Below, in pieces: positions 1 to 6,933 of a stretch of 39,278 nucleotides of DNA. The stretch comes from a virus, in the IMG/VR virus record IMGVR_UViG_3300009515_000257, positions 1 to 39,278 of that record. One strand, written 5' to 3'. The position numbers and the translations under genes were made by a program. The stretch's first letter is position 1. Every line of letters starts with the position of its first letter. The notes beneath the pieces were generated by a model that saw only the letters and a list, made by a program, of their open reading frames with translations, did no database searches and had not been told where the DNA came from.

Positions 1-582
1 TATCTTCATCAGAATTTTCAGACCGGATACGACGGCATCGGGTTGCTCGATCATCAACCGGTAGTCCGCCGTCAGGTAAGGCTCGCATTCGGCGCCATTT
101 AATATGACGCACTCGATCTTCTTTTCCGCGGGCGGTGAAAGCTTTACGTGGGTCGGGAAGGTGGCGCCGCCCATCCCGACGATCCCGGCGGCTTTCACCT
201 TCTCCTTCAACGCTTCGGCATCCAGCGACAGCACGTCCGGAGTTTCCGTGAGGCCTTCAATCCATTCGTCCTTATTATCGTTTTCGATCACCACGGAAGG
301 CACATCGCGGCCCAGTGTATGCGGCATCGGCGCAATCGCCACCACCTTGCCTGACACCGTGGCGTGGACCGGCGCCGATACGAAGGCCTCGGCCATGCCG
401 ATAACCTGTCCCATTTTCACCCTATCGCCAATGCCGACGTGGGCCTGACAGGGTGCGCCGATATGCTGACTGAGAGGAACGATGACCCGTTTGGGGACGG
501 GAGCGTTTTCCAGCGCCTTGGATTCGGTGAATTCTTTGTGATCCGGGGGATGGGTGCCGCGTGCAAAAGTGCCGGTCTTCAA
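1..582 (-). CDS. rnfC: RnfC, electron transport complex subunit C (N-terminal part)
   Basis: The first ~194 residues of the Rnf complex C subunit; the rest lies beyond the left edge. Rnf is a membrane complex that couples ferredoxin:NAD oxidoreduction to ion pumping, and RnfC is its peripheral NADH/FMN-binding subunit. Visible family features are the N-terminal TGTFARGTHPPDHK stretch, a lipoyl-like region (IGDRVKMGQVIG ... VHATVSGKVV), then GIVGMGGATFPTHVKL and VILNGAECEPYLTADYRL. The start is a TTG at 580-582, chosen because CTGGAGG lies just upstream and the protein begins as other RnfC proteins do. The gene is GC-rich and divergent from atpB. It is a bacterial chromosomal gene with no link to the phage that fills the rest of the window. 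Confidence 0.9.
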   Translation of the reverse strand, partial: MKTGTFARGTHPPDHKEFTESKALENAPVPKRVIVPLSQHIGAPCQAHVGIGDRVKMGQVIGMAEAFVSAPVHATVSGKVVAIAPMPHTLGRDVPSVVIENDNKDEWIEGLTETPDVLSLDAEALKEKVKAAGIVGMGGATFPTHVKLSPPAEKKIECVILNGAECEPYLTADYRLMIEQPDAVVSGLKILMKI

Positions 583-814
583 CGTTTGGCCTCCAGAGGT
601 ACGTTAATTACGAAGTCGGGAAAACGGTCCGTCGGATCCGTTGGCAAACGAACGCGAAGGTCGTGTCCGTTTCAGGAAGAGAGTGCCCCGGCCGTGAGCC
701 CCGATGATTTACCATTTCGCCTTTTCCCCTGTCAAGCATTCCTTTGTTTTTTTTTCGTGGCGGCGGCTTTATTTCCAAATAAAAAAAACTGATAGGAGGT
801 TTATGCCTGATTTC

Positions 815-844
815 TTGACACCGTCCGGAAAGCGCGATTAATAT
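815..844 (+). promoter_or_regulatory. Predicted sigma70 promoter for atpB
   Basis: TTGACA (815-820), an 18-bp spacer, then TAATAT (839-844), about 70 bp before the atpB start. A CAGGAGG Shine-Dalgarno follows near 896-902. The 583-914 gap between rnfC and atpB holds this element and no recognisable gene. Confidence 0.5.
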
Positions 845-914
845 AACGCGCATTTTCACCCGCCCGCGTCGGGCAACCGTAGCGGGGGAGTTTTTCAGGA
901 GGCTACCGTACCGA

Positions 915-1229
915 ATGAAGGAACCTTTTGAGTTTTTCCATTATCTCCCGGGCATTCCCCTGTACGTTTCCCATAGCTGGCTGGTCATGCTGGGCATCCT
1001 CGGAGCCGCCCTGGCCGTGCGAGGCACCATGGCGTTGAAGCCGACCGGATTTGCCAATCTGATCGAATCCATCCTGGACGTGTTTGTCGGCCTGCTTGAC
1101 GAAGCGATCGGAAGCCGTGGCCGGGATGTCTTTCCCATCATCGCCGCCCTGGGCCTTTATATCCTTTTCGGAAACTGGCTCGGTCTCATCCCGGGCTTCG
1201 GCGCGCCAACGGGCAATATCAACACGACT
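915..1229 (+). CDS. atpB: F0F1 ATP synthase subunit a, 5' part, cut at a chimeric join
   Basis: Residues 1-105 match the N-terminus of the proton-channel a subunit of ATP synthase: an N-terminal region with HSWLVMLGILGAALAVRG (first membrane helix), then LIESILDVFVGLLDEAIG and the FPIIAALGLYILFGNWLGLIPGF helix ending in PTGNINTT. In the family the next residues form further membrane helices with the essential Arg. Here the frame continues instead into a hydrophilic Asn/Thr-rich sequence. The open frame runs to 1703, but nothing after about 1229 belongs to AtpB, so the gene is truncated and could not give a working channel. The start ATG is at 915 with an AGGAGG upstream. The join is either an assembly chimera or a real recombination event. 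Confidence 0.85.
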
Positions 1230-1570
1230 AATGTGAGCAATACTGACACGACTCTTCCGCCCGAGTCGGTCAATCCAAGCGTTGAGAATCTCACAATTAC
1301 ACCTGCATCTCCCAACCAATATGATGATGTGAATGTAACGGTACGGGTGACTGACAATGTTGCAGTCGATACGGTGTTGTTGTTTCTCGTGCGACCGGAT
1401 AATACTAATAACACCTTCAAGCTCAATGGCACAAACGGCAACTATAGCAAGTTATTTTCGGCATTGTTGCCAGGATCGTTCAATATCACAATCATTGCCA
1501 ATGATACTTCTGGTAATACGAATGGGACGGTCAAGACGTCATTTGTTGCAGGTGAACAAGAGCAGCCAAA
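1230..1570 (+). other. Fragment of an Ig-like, N-glycosylation-rich surface protein
   Basis: In frame with atpB but unrelated to it. About 113 residues resemble the beta-sandwich repeats of archaeal S-layer or adhesin-like proteins (VNVTVRVTDNVAVDTVLLFLV ... FNITIIANDTSGNTNGTV). The stretch holds many Asn-Xaa-Ser/Thr sequons (NVS, NLT, NVT, NNT, NGT, NYS, NIT, NDT, NGT), as is common in archaeal surface proteins. Base composition is clearly more AT-rich than the preceding atpB. The frame stays open to 1703, but from about 1570 it is antisense to the HNH gene. No start or stop of its own is visible; it reads as an internal piece of a larger gene. The archaeal assignment is an inference from style only. 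Confidence 0.55.
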
Positions 1571-1955
1571 GATTCATACCGTTACCTTTGTGCCGAATCC
1601 TGGCAACATATCTATGACTAATTTTATCGTAGTATCCACCTATAACTTTCTTCCCATTCCTGTGTCTTTTCATATTGACACTATTGCCCCTAGGCTGAAC
1701 TAAACGTAAATTAATCCATTTATTATTAGTTCTATCACCATCCTTATGGTCTACTTGATTGCCTTCTTCTATGTGCTCACCCATTATCTTAAACGCTGCT
1801 CTATGAACCAAGTAGCGTTTTCCTTTGTAGCAAAAGCTCAAGTAGCCATGGTTGCCTTTATAACCAACTACTCCCGGATTCTTACCCCCTGTGGAAAAGT
1901 TTCTGAACAAATTACCAGTCTGCGGTGAATACTTGAAACCCCGTAAATTATTCAT
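1539..1955 (-). CDS. HNH homing endonuclease, C-terminus replaced at chimeric join
   Basis: A free-standing phage HNH endonuclease. The N-terminal strand region is followed by the HNH core YLVHRAAFKIMGEH ... NQVDHKDGDRTNNKWINLR, residues ~45-85. After it comes the start of an AP2-like DNA-binding segment (GGYYDKISHRYVARIRHKG). In this family the AP2 segment continues with an LG-F-T-EEA-type sequence. Here the frame changes to LWLLLFTCNK and stops, at the place where the Ig-like fragment meets the phage, so the last ~12 residues are probably not native. The ATG at 1955 overlaps the end of the small-terminase-like gene (TTG at 1958 is the alternative). Such genes often sit beside terminase genes and make a nick or break that drives their own spread. 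Confidence 0.75.
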   Translation of the reverse strand: MNNLRGFKYSPQTGNLFRNFSTGGKNPGVVGYKGNHGYLSFCYKGKRYLVHRAAFKIMGEHIEEGNQVDHKDGDRTNNKWINLRLVQPRGNSVNMKRHRNGKKVIGGYYDKISHRYVARIRHKGNGMNLWLLLFTCNK

Positions 1956-2367
1956 CAACCTTGCCCTCTACTTTCTCTTCCTCATGTATCTTTTGTAAAA
2001 GCGTTCCATCTTCTTTTACTTCTGTCTCATATGTAACGTTAGTTACCTCATGCTCATGGCGCTCCGCAACTTTCCCGATAGTTCTTTCGAGTAGAAAGTT
2101 TATCTTAGCCTGATCCCCTTTCCGAATTGCCTCATAAGCAACACTCGCCAACATCATTTCAAGAGCCGGAACCGTCTTGTCTTTAGATATAACCTCCAAC
2201 TCTTCGGGGGTCATATCCACAATTTTCTGGATCAATCTTCTCATCTCAGTTTTACTGAGGAGCTTGACTTCCTTGAGATTGTCCCTGATCCTTGGCCTTC
2301 CGCGCGGATTCCCACTCTCCCCCGGTTTAAACGGCTTTAAATTTTTATTCTGAGGTCTATCTGTCAC
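1948..2367 (-). CDS. DUF5681-like protein, possible small terminase subunit
   Basis: 139 residues. The N-terminus carries the GES-GNPRGRP signature (residues ~14-25) typical of DUF5681 proteins, which in phages usually lie at the head of the packaging module. A charged helical body follows (LSKTEMRRLIQKIVDMTPEELEVI) and an acidic Glu/Lys-rich tail. Its position, just before where a large terminase would be expected, suggests a small terminase or DNA-recognition role in packaging. That is inference from neighbourhood; the fold is not diagnostic. GTG start with GGAG five bases upstream. Its 3' end overlaps the HNH start by 8-11 nt. A large terminase gene does not follow because the contig switches origin at about 1575. 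Confidence 0.6.
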   Translation of the reverse strand: MTDRPQNKNLKPFKPGESGNPRGRPRIRDNLKEVKLLSKTEMRRLIQKIVDMTPEELEVISKDKTVPALEMMLASVAYEAIRKGDQAKINFLLERTIGKVAERHEHEVTNVTYETEVKEDGTLLQKIHEEEKVEGKVDE

Positions 2368-2398
2368 TGTTACTCCACTGTTTTACTAGGTTAGCGCG

Positions 2399-2452
2399 GG
2401 GAGCGGTCCCGAACGCAGGCACAGCCTAGGTTCTGACTGGTCGGGGGCTCCC
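2399..2452 (-). other. Long imperfect stem-loop between RHH gene and DUF5681 gene
   Basis: Directly after the RHH stop codon the minus-strand transcript can fold with an outer GGGAGC/GCTCCC pair (2447-2452 with 2399-2404), an inner CCGA/TCGG pair and an apical AGGC-TGT-GCCT hairpin. There is no U-tract, so it is not a standard terminator. It could be an attenuating or processing hairpin, or part of a packaging (pac/cos) recognition site. Function unknown. Confidence 0.4.
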
Positions 2453-2655
2453 TAGTCCTCCTCTGATCCGTTGGTCACATCGGAGGAATTTAAACATCTT
2501 CTTAGCTCTGGGTTGATCTGGGCTTGCATCTCGATATACCCCATGATCGCCACCCTCGCTATTCTACTCTGATCCTCGCCCAACACCACGCTGGTTAACT
2601 CTAAGTCTTTCTTGACTTTATCGTCTAAGCGGATATTGAACTGTCTTCTTTTCAT
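2452..2655 (-). CDS. Ribbon-helix-helix DNA-binding protein
   Basis: 67 residues. The N-terminal MKRRQFNIRLDDKVKKDLE strand-plus-helix, followed by VVLGEDQSRIARVAIMGYIE, has the alternating polar/hydrophobic strand and two helices of MetJ/Arc/CopG-type repressors. These bind DNA as dimers through the beta strand. The ATG at 2655 is chosen as the start because the family strand begins there. No Shine-Dalgarno precedes it, and the candidate promoter (2662-2690) would place the RNA start at about the ATG, so a leaderless message is possible. A 7-bp inverted repeat lies immediately upstream (2665-2680), which suggests autoregulation. The protein may be the repressor that controls the early genes; that is inference. 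Confidence 0.7.
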   Translation of the reverse strand: MKRRQFNIRLDDKVKKDLELTSVVLGEDQSRIARVAIMGYIEMQAQINPELRRCLNSSDVTNGSEED

Positions 2656-2661
2656 TGTGGA

Positions 2662-2690
2662 AGTGTATAGCAAGCTATACAATGTTGCAA
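2662..2690 (-). promoter_or_regulatory. Promoter with overlapping inverted-repeat operator for RHH gene
   Basis: Minus strand: TTGCAA (2685-2690), 17 bp, TACACT (2662-2667), or read as an extended -10, TGC-TATACA. Within it is the inverted repeat GTATAGC-AA-GCTATAC (2665-2680), a good size for an RHH dimer pair. The 13-mer AGTGTATAGCAAG here (2662-2674) recurs exactly at 3625-3637. Confidence 0.5.
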
Positions 2691-2773
2691 GGATGAGCGG
2701 CGTGGGATAGCTAGGTGCGCGGGATTGGCCAACCGCTGCAATAGTTTATAGTTCGTACCTTAGAGACACGCAA

Positions 2774-2872
2774 TACCTGCGAGAAGGATAGGAAGCTAGA
2801 CGGGTCCTATACGCAGGTAAATATAAAGGTCAACCGGACTAGCAGGTTGGCAAAGCCAGAGTCGCGCCTGGC
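2774..2872. ncRNA. Candidate structured non-coding element with three stem-loops
   Basis: No gene is seen from 2691 to 2934. Within it lie three consecutive stems. TACCTGCG (2774-2781) pairs with CGCAGGTA (2812-2819) and encloses ATAGGA (2788-2793)/TCCTAT (2805-2810). CAACC (2831-2835) pairs with GGTTG (2845-2849). GCCAG (2855-2859) pairs with CTGGC (2868-2872). It does not fold as a tRNA. The strand is uncertain, since the pairings work either way. It may be a small RNA, a replication structure or a packaging site. Confidence 0.4.
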
Positions 2873-2934
2873 CTCATCCACTAATACAAAAGCCAAGCCC
2901 CTCCCACCCTTTGGAAGAACTTGGCCCCGATCGT

Positions 2935-3294
2935 TCATGGCGCAGCCTCGCCAAAAGCTGCATCTTTTATTTTACCACCTCCTGGTAAATTCCTGAGGCA
3001 CTTTTTGCAATTAACTCCTAACCATCTTTCATAGATCACAATATCGTAGCCTGCCCAATCTGGAAGCCCGCACTCAGTCCCACCCTCTCCGCGCTTATGC
3101 TTAATGTGGGGCTTATTTTCTTGGTTCCATATGTCTTTACCCTCCCATCTGCGCTTATAGCATTGGGTGCATGTCACCTCCTTCCAGACTTCAGTAAACA
3201 AAAGTGAGCAATAACCATCTAATGTTCTTCCACATTTAGTAAATCTCTCCCCTTTCCTCTTCTTATGTACTCTTGGCTTTGGCTGCTTTGGCAT
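2935..3294 (-). CDS. Small protein with two zinc-ribbon-like repeats
   Basis: 119 residues built from two tandem copies of one motif: His/Lys-rich stretch, Cys-Gly, about 20 residues, then Cys-x2-Cys. Copy one is GERFTKCGRTLDGY ... VTCTQCYKR and copy two is GGTECGLPDWAGY ... VNCKKCLRN. The His-Cys-Cys-Cys spacing suggests one zinc per copy. Proteins of this kind are common and uncharacterised in phages; a nucleic-acid-binding role is likely but unproven. The N-terminus is very basic (PKQPKPRVHKKRKG). ATG start at 3294 with AGGAGAAAAG upstream. It stands alone between the structured stretch at 2774-2872 and the AT-rich gap upstream. Confidence 0.65.
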   Translation of the reverse strand: MPKQPKPRVHKKRKGERFTKCGRTLDGYCSLLFTEVWKEVTCTQCYKRRWEGKDIWNQENKPHIKHKRGEGGTECGLPDWAGYDIVIYERWLGVNCKKCLRNLPGGGKIKDAAFGEAAP

Positions 3295-3312
3295 TTACTT
3301 TTCTCCTTTTGG

Positions 3313-3324
3313 GTTACGCGTTAC
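3313..3324. repeat. Inverted copy of the GCGTAAC iteron
   Basis: GTTACGCGTTAC holds GTTACGC, the reverse complement of the GCGTAAC unit found three times at 3685-3708. It marks the other end of the 3295-3790 gene-free AT-rich gap. Confidence 0.4.
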
Positions 3325-3624
3325 AGAACGGTCGTCAGTCAAATAAACTACTTTTTCCCTGTTAGTCAAGGAACTAACCCCACATTGTCTCGAAAATAAA
3401 AAAATCCCTAAAAGGGGCTGGCTATTTGAGACATATACTTTTATATTTTTATACTTTGGGTTTGAAAATATATTTACTCTTAGAGAAAATATAGTAAATA
3501 TGGTAACTACCCCCCTAATAAGCTGGTATCACTAAATTACTTTCGGTTCCTCAACTGACGATGGTTACGGTATATTAGTAACTTCCCTTAAAATTTACCA
3601 CAAACTGGTGTATAATAACGGGGC

Positions 3625-3637
3625 AGTGTATAGCAAG
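3625..3637. promoter_or_regulatory. Repeat of RHH-gene operator motif
   Basis: AGTGTATAGCAAG is identical to 2662-2674, just upstream of the RHH gene. On the minus strand it reads as TGCTATACACT, with TTGTTA 17 bp before TACACT, so it may be a promoter, an operator, or both. A near copy, AGTGCATAGCAAA, lies at 3711-3723, and TGCATAGCA occurs at 6188-6196 in the promoter region between the primase gene and the plus-strand operon. Confidence 0.45.
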
Positions 3638-3684
3638 ATAGCAACTTTAACAAAATTCTCAAATTCTGAAATTGTTTGAAAACA

Positions 3685-3708
3685 TGCGTAACTGCGTAAC
3701 TGCGTAAC
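3685..3708. repeat. Three tandem 8-bp iterons in AT-rich gap, possible origin
   Basis: TGCGTAAC is repeated three times head to tail with no spacer. The surrounding 3295-3790 stretch has no gene, is rich in A/T runs, and lies directly beyond the 3' end of the primase-helicase gene. Tandem iterons beside an AT-rich segment and a replication-initiation gene are the usual make-up of a phage or plasmid origin. A further GCGTAAC occurs at 18214-18220. Confidence 0.4.
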
Positions 3709-3736
3709 CGAGTGCATAGCAAACCGGTGTTATAGA

Positions 3737-3773
3737 CAAAAAGAAGCCGGGACAAAATACATGCCCCAGCTTC
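3737..3773 (-). terminator. Rho-independent terminator of the primase-helicase gene
   Basis: On the minus strand GAAGCTGGG (3773-3765) and CCCGGCTTC (3751-3743) form a 9-bp stem with one G-U pair and a 13-nt loop, followed by TTTTTG. It lies 23 bp past the stop codon of the primase-helicase gene. Confidence 0.8.
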
Positions 3774-3795
3774 CCACTTTCAATAACCCTAAGCG

Positions 3796-6138
3796 CTAAG
3801 AATACTCCTCGTACCTAACGCCTTGAAGCCCACGTGTAGTTTTTTTGTTCATTTTTTTGATTCGGTAGTGTTTGTCATAATTAGGTATCAACTTGAAAAG
3901 CCGCCTGGAAAATCTATTCATGTTGATTGGTTTTTTGCCCCTAGACTCTATGTAATACCTATAGTTTAGATATAGGTCCATCATTGGCGAGAAGTGTTCG
4001 TCAAAGCCTCCATTGGGCTCTACCACTACGCTCTCGTCAAACCAAGCCAGCACCGTATCATTATCAAGCTGGTATTCTCTGACCTGCTTTTTGATCTCAT
4101 CGGAAGCGGTGAAGTCTCCCTGTTCTTTTAGCCTCTTGTATCCTTCCATGCACATATTGAAGATACCGGGCAGCTCTTCCTTGAGCTTATCCTCGATGAA
4201 AGGGTCAAAATTTCCTGACTCGGCGGTAAAAGTCTGATCGAAGGGCACGATTATAAACCTCCGAAGAAAACCCATACTGGTGTCGAGGGCATCCGGCAGA
4301 GCATTGCAGCAAAAGAGGTATTTGGCGCTACTGCGGAAAAAGTAGGGTTCTTTGTAGGGTGATCTGACCTGGACTTCGCCCCCGCCAACCAGTAATTTAA
4401 AAAGGCTGCTATCCATGAGCGCCTTGGTGGGTGTTTCTTCAGCCACATTGAATAGTTTTCCATCTAGAAGCTGGCGGTTATATTCAGATTTGTTCAGATG
4501 GTCGATACTAAAGCTAGTATAGTTCCCGATACCTGCTAAATTTCTAAGCACATTGACGAAGGTTGATTTTCCATTAGCTCCGTCCCCTACTAAAACCAGC
4601 GCCTTGTGAATCCAACAAGAGTCTGAGGACAAGGCATAGCCCATGAACTCTAAAAGAACATCCTGGAGCTTTTGGTTGCCACCAGTAACGTCAGCCAGCA
4701 TATTTTTGAAAACTGGAGCTTTGGCTTCCGAGTCGAATTTGTAGGGAAGAACATAGCGAAAGCCGATGCTTGGGCTGTGTGCTTTAAACTCCATATCATC
4801 TAGGTCGAAGTAGCCATTTTGAAAGTTGATCTTGCGGCGGGGGCTTGTCGCCCACCAGTCCATCGGTTTTAGGTTGGTGGAGGTAACCAGGTCCACGAGC
4901 TCACGGCGTTTGGACATGGTTGCTTTTGGGTCGAACTTCTCCTGTGCGTACTGGGATAGGAAGCGGTTTTCAAGATACTGATAGTGCTTGTTTTTCCACA
5001 CATGCACCATCCCAGAGCCGCCTAACCCTTTGTAGTTAGTCTCCCTTTCAAAGTATCGTCGGAGATCATCGTAAGCTGGAGTAGGTTTTCCTTTACCGTC
5101 TGCTGGGTGATAGTGAAACCCATTGGTTTCGGTGGGTATGCAATCTTCACCTCGGATAAGTATAGGGCTGGTGATCTTCTGGTGATTCGGGCAAGTTCCG
5201 CAGTTATCCCAGAGTCCATTGATATTGTCACATGTACGAGGACCAGAGGCTTGGAGTGCCTGTTCAATTTTTTGGTCTGTCTCGTCAGGGTCATATCCAT
5301 TGTAACCCTTTGAAAGCTCGTGGCTCCACTCGTAGCCGTCCTTTTCATCCTTGCCGTTAAGCCTGGCGGTAATGCTTAGCGCCGCGTACCACTGTGCTTC
5401 GCTGATATCATTTGGGTTCTTTTTACAGTATTTCAGAAATTCACAGCCTTGCATAACTGAGGGTGGATCGACCAGGGGAAGCTTTTTGGTTTCTAGCTGA
5501 TCTTTGGCTTTTACTAGTGGCAGTCCAGACAGTTCCACTATATCGAAGTCTACTGGTTTTATAAGGGGCTGGAGTAGGCGGCACCAAGCGTCCTGTTTAC
5601 CAGGCTTTCTGTTGATAGTCATGGGAAGCCTAAGAATTCTGCGAGGTTCAAAAACACTGGTATCGGTTCTTCCCTTAAGTCCGGCGGCTTCCATGTCGCG
5701 GTTGATACTATCTGCTAATGCTTTGTAGTGGGGCTTAGTGTTTTTATAGAAGATTTTAGCCTTAGGTGATTTAAGACCAACAATAAAATGCAGTCCATGG
5801 CCGCTATCAACTATACCTACTTCGACTTTGTTCAACTTAATTCGACGTAGAACGACTTCGATGGTTTTATCTATTTGTTCTTTCGGTACGTTGTCGATAT
5901 CGAAAGCGATAACCCCAAGACTTTTGAAATCTCTTTTACCCTCGTTACAATGGGCAACTGTGTAGAATATATTCCACCGATCTCGTTCGGGTATCATCTC
6001 AATATATTTTGTAATATTTTTGAAAAGATCGGGAACTGACTTAGCTCTCCAGTGTTTATCGTGGAAGGCATCGTATGTTTTTTCTGTATCTGGCTTGTCT
6101 TTGGGGGTAAACTTCCGAAGGCCAAGGATCTGGATCAT
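3796..6138 (-). CDS. Primase-helicase: AEP-type primase fused to SF3/D5-type helicase
   Basis: 780 residues. The N-terminal third looks like an archaeo-eukaryotic-type primase/polymerase domain: acidic motif VIAFDIDNV at ~74-82, SGHGLHFIVGL at ~109-119, RILRLPMTIN at ~165. A middle region has paired cysteines (GCEFLKYC; CDNINGLWDNCGTCP) as in PriCT/zinc-binding linkers. The C-terminal part is a P4/D5-family helicase with Walker A GDGANGKST at ~516-524, an acidic strand LFNVAEETP, and the SF3 C-terminal FLRRFIIVPF. Such fusions prime and unwind DNA at phage and plasmid origins. The ATG at 6138 is used because CAGGAG sits just upstream; an in-frame ATG at 6156 lacks this. The gene runs opposite to the other replication genes and ends at a strong terminator. 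The iteron-bearing gap lies just past that terminator. Confidence 0.88.
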   Translation of the reverse strand: MIQILGLRKFTPKDKPDTEKTYDAFHDKHWRAKSVPDLFKNITKYIEMIPERDRWNIFYTVAHCNEGKRDFKSLGVIAFDIDNVPKEQIDKTIEVVLRRIKLNKVEVGIVDSGHGLHFIVGLKSPKAKIFYKNTKPHYKALADSINRDMEAAGLKGRTDTSVFEPRRILRLPMTINRKPGKQDAWCRLLQPLIKPVDFDIVELSGLPLVKAKDQLETKKLPLVDPPSVMQGCEFLKYCKKNPNDISEAQWYAALSITARLNGKDEKDGYEWSHELSKGYNGYDPDETDQKIEQALQASGPRTCDNINGLWDNCGTCPNHQKITSPILIRGEDCIPTETNGFHYHPADGKGKPTPAYDDLRRYFERETNYKGLGGSGMVHVWKNKHYQYLENRFLSQYAQEKFDPKATMSKRRELVDLVTSTNLKPMDWWATSPRRKINFQNGYFDLDDMEFKAHSPSIGFRYVLPYKFDSEAKAPVFKNMLADVTGGNQKLQDVLLEFMGYALSSDSCWIHKALVLVGDGANGKSTFVNVLRNLAGIGNYTSFSIDHLNKSEYNRQLLDGKLFNVAEETPTKALMDSSLFKLLVGGGEVQVRSPYKEPYFFRSSAKYLFCCNALPDALDTSMGFLRRFIIVPFDQTFTAESGNFDPFIEDKLKEELPGIFNMCMEGYKRLKEQGDFTASDEIKKQVREYQLDNDTVLAWFDESVVVEPNGGFDEHFSPMMDLYLNYRYYIESRGKKPINMNRFSRRLFKLIPNYDKHYRIKKMNKKTTRGLQGVRYEEYS

Positions 6139-6245
6139 AAATGCTCCTGAAGGCATAAAGGGTTAGTGCGAAAGTAAAAAAGAGTTTTGCATAGCACCAC
6201 GAGCCGAGTCAATAGGTAAAAATTTACTTTCTAAAAATAAATAGC

Positions 6246-6274
6246 TTGCAATAGCGCTAGCACTCTGCTAGGTG
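6246..6274 (+). promoter_or_regulatory. Early promoter P1 with operator-like spacer
   Basis: TTGCAA (6246-6251), a 17-bp spacer, TAGGTG (6269-6274). The block CGCTAGCACTCTGCTA (6255-6270) recurs with one mismatch at the same distance from a TTGCA element at 11680-11708. The shared spacer, not just the -35, suggests a common regulator. P1 would drive the plus-strand gene block starting at 6309. Confidence 0.5.
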
Positions 6275-6308
6275 TGTCGTTGTTGACTTTTTGAAAGGAC
6301 TATGCGCA

Positions 6309-6536
6309 ATGAAGATGGAAGAATTTTTTCAAAGGTACGGTGATGGCTTATCGATTGTAACCGATGTTGAGAAGATGTTTATCAATGTTGACAGTCACTC
6401 AAAGTATGCTGTGCTGATGGCATTGGTAGAAAAAACGATAAGGGAAGAAACCGATCCGCAGATACAATCAATGATGATTCTAAGCATGGCGCACTTCATT
6501 GAGGAGCTAACCCCAACGGTTGGGGGAGTGCAGTGA
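6309..6536 (+). CDS. Small acidic hypothetical protein
   Basis: 75 residues, no recognised family. MKMEEFFQRYGDGLSIVTDVEK starts a predicted all-helical protein with one hydrophobic segment (SMMILSMAHFIEEL). First gene of the plus-strand block. The ATG at 6309 is preceded by GAAAGGA at a suitable distance; a TTG at 6291 is possible but lies on top of that Shine-Dalgarno. Its stop overlaps the next gene's GTG (GTGA). Confidence 0.6.
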   Translation: MKMEEFFQRYGDGLSIVTDVEKMFINVDSHSKYAVLMALVEKTIREETDPQIQSMMILSMAHFIEELTPTVGGVQ

Positions 6537-6706
6537 GTTTCATTCAAGGCTACACCATGGCTCTTTGGACACTGCTGATAGTATTAAGCATTAGCACAAC
6601 GGGTAAAATGGATGACATTAGCAGGGGTAAAAAAGTTTTTGCATTCGTGTTCATCCATGTGATCCTGGGAGTTCCCTTCAGCTATATTTTAGGGTGGTGG
6701 AAATGA
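6533..6706 (+). CDS. Small membrane protein, two predicted helices
   Basis: 57 residues with GTG start overlapping the preceding stop as GTGA. Two hydrophobic segments are seen: MALWTLLIVLSIS at ~9-21 and VFAFVFIHVILGVPFSYILGW at ~35-55, separated by a charged loop (TGKMDDISRGKK). No family recognised. The tight overlap with both neighbours (ATGA with the next gene) supports translation. It could be an early host-envelope-acting protein; nothing in the sequence proves this. Confidence 0.6.
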   Translation: MSFIQGYTMALWTLLIVLSISTTGKMDDISRGKKVFAFVFIHVILGVPFSYILGWWK

Positions 6707-6933
6707 TCCAGACCGCACGTAAAATAGAGCCACAAAAGGTAATCATTAGCAGAGACTTTGGGTTTAGAAAGTGCAGTCACATTATGCCCGAGTGCTTTAT
6801 AGATGAGGGGAGAAAGATGATCCGGGGGTTTTTGATCAAGGAGACTAGCGATCCCAAGTTTCCATATGTGGCGCTGGTGTTTGGGCGCTATGAGTTTCTT
6901 TTAGCAGAGCAAGATTTCGTGAGGGTTAACTGA
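6703..6933 (+). CDS. Hypothetical protein
   Basis: 76 residues. The ATG at 6703 overlaps the previous stop (ATGA). The body alternates short strands and charged turns (FGFRKCSHIMPECFIDEG ... FPYVALVFGRYEFLLAEQDF), suggesting a small beta-rich fold. Family not recognised. It ends in TGATG overlapping the next gene, so it is translationally coupled. Confidence 0.6.
   Translation: MIQTARKIEPQKVIISRDFGFRKCSHIMPECFIDEGRKMIRGFLIKETSDPKFPYVALVFGRYEFLLAEQDFVRVN

Noticed and set aside
803-841. 12-codon open frame after AGGAGG in the atpB upstream region
   Set aside because: The frame overlaps the promoter for atpB and is too short to judge; it may be chance.
1230-1703. A true AtpB fusion protein
   Set aside because: AtpB needs its later membrane helices; the added part is hydrophilic and partly antisense to the phage gene.
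2690-2934. tRNA gene in the structured gap
   Set aside because: The stems do not form a cloverleaf and there is no anticodon arm or T-loop motif.
3396-3425. Rho-independent terminator on the minus strand (CCCT/AGGG followed by T-run)
   Set aside because: The stem is only 4 bp with a 3-nt loop; too weak to call.
3684-3709. CRISPR array
   Set aside because: The 8-bp repeats have no spacers; they are tandem iterons.
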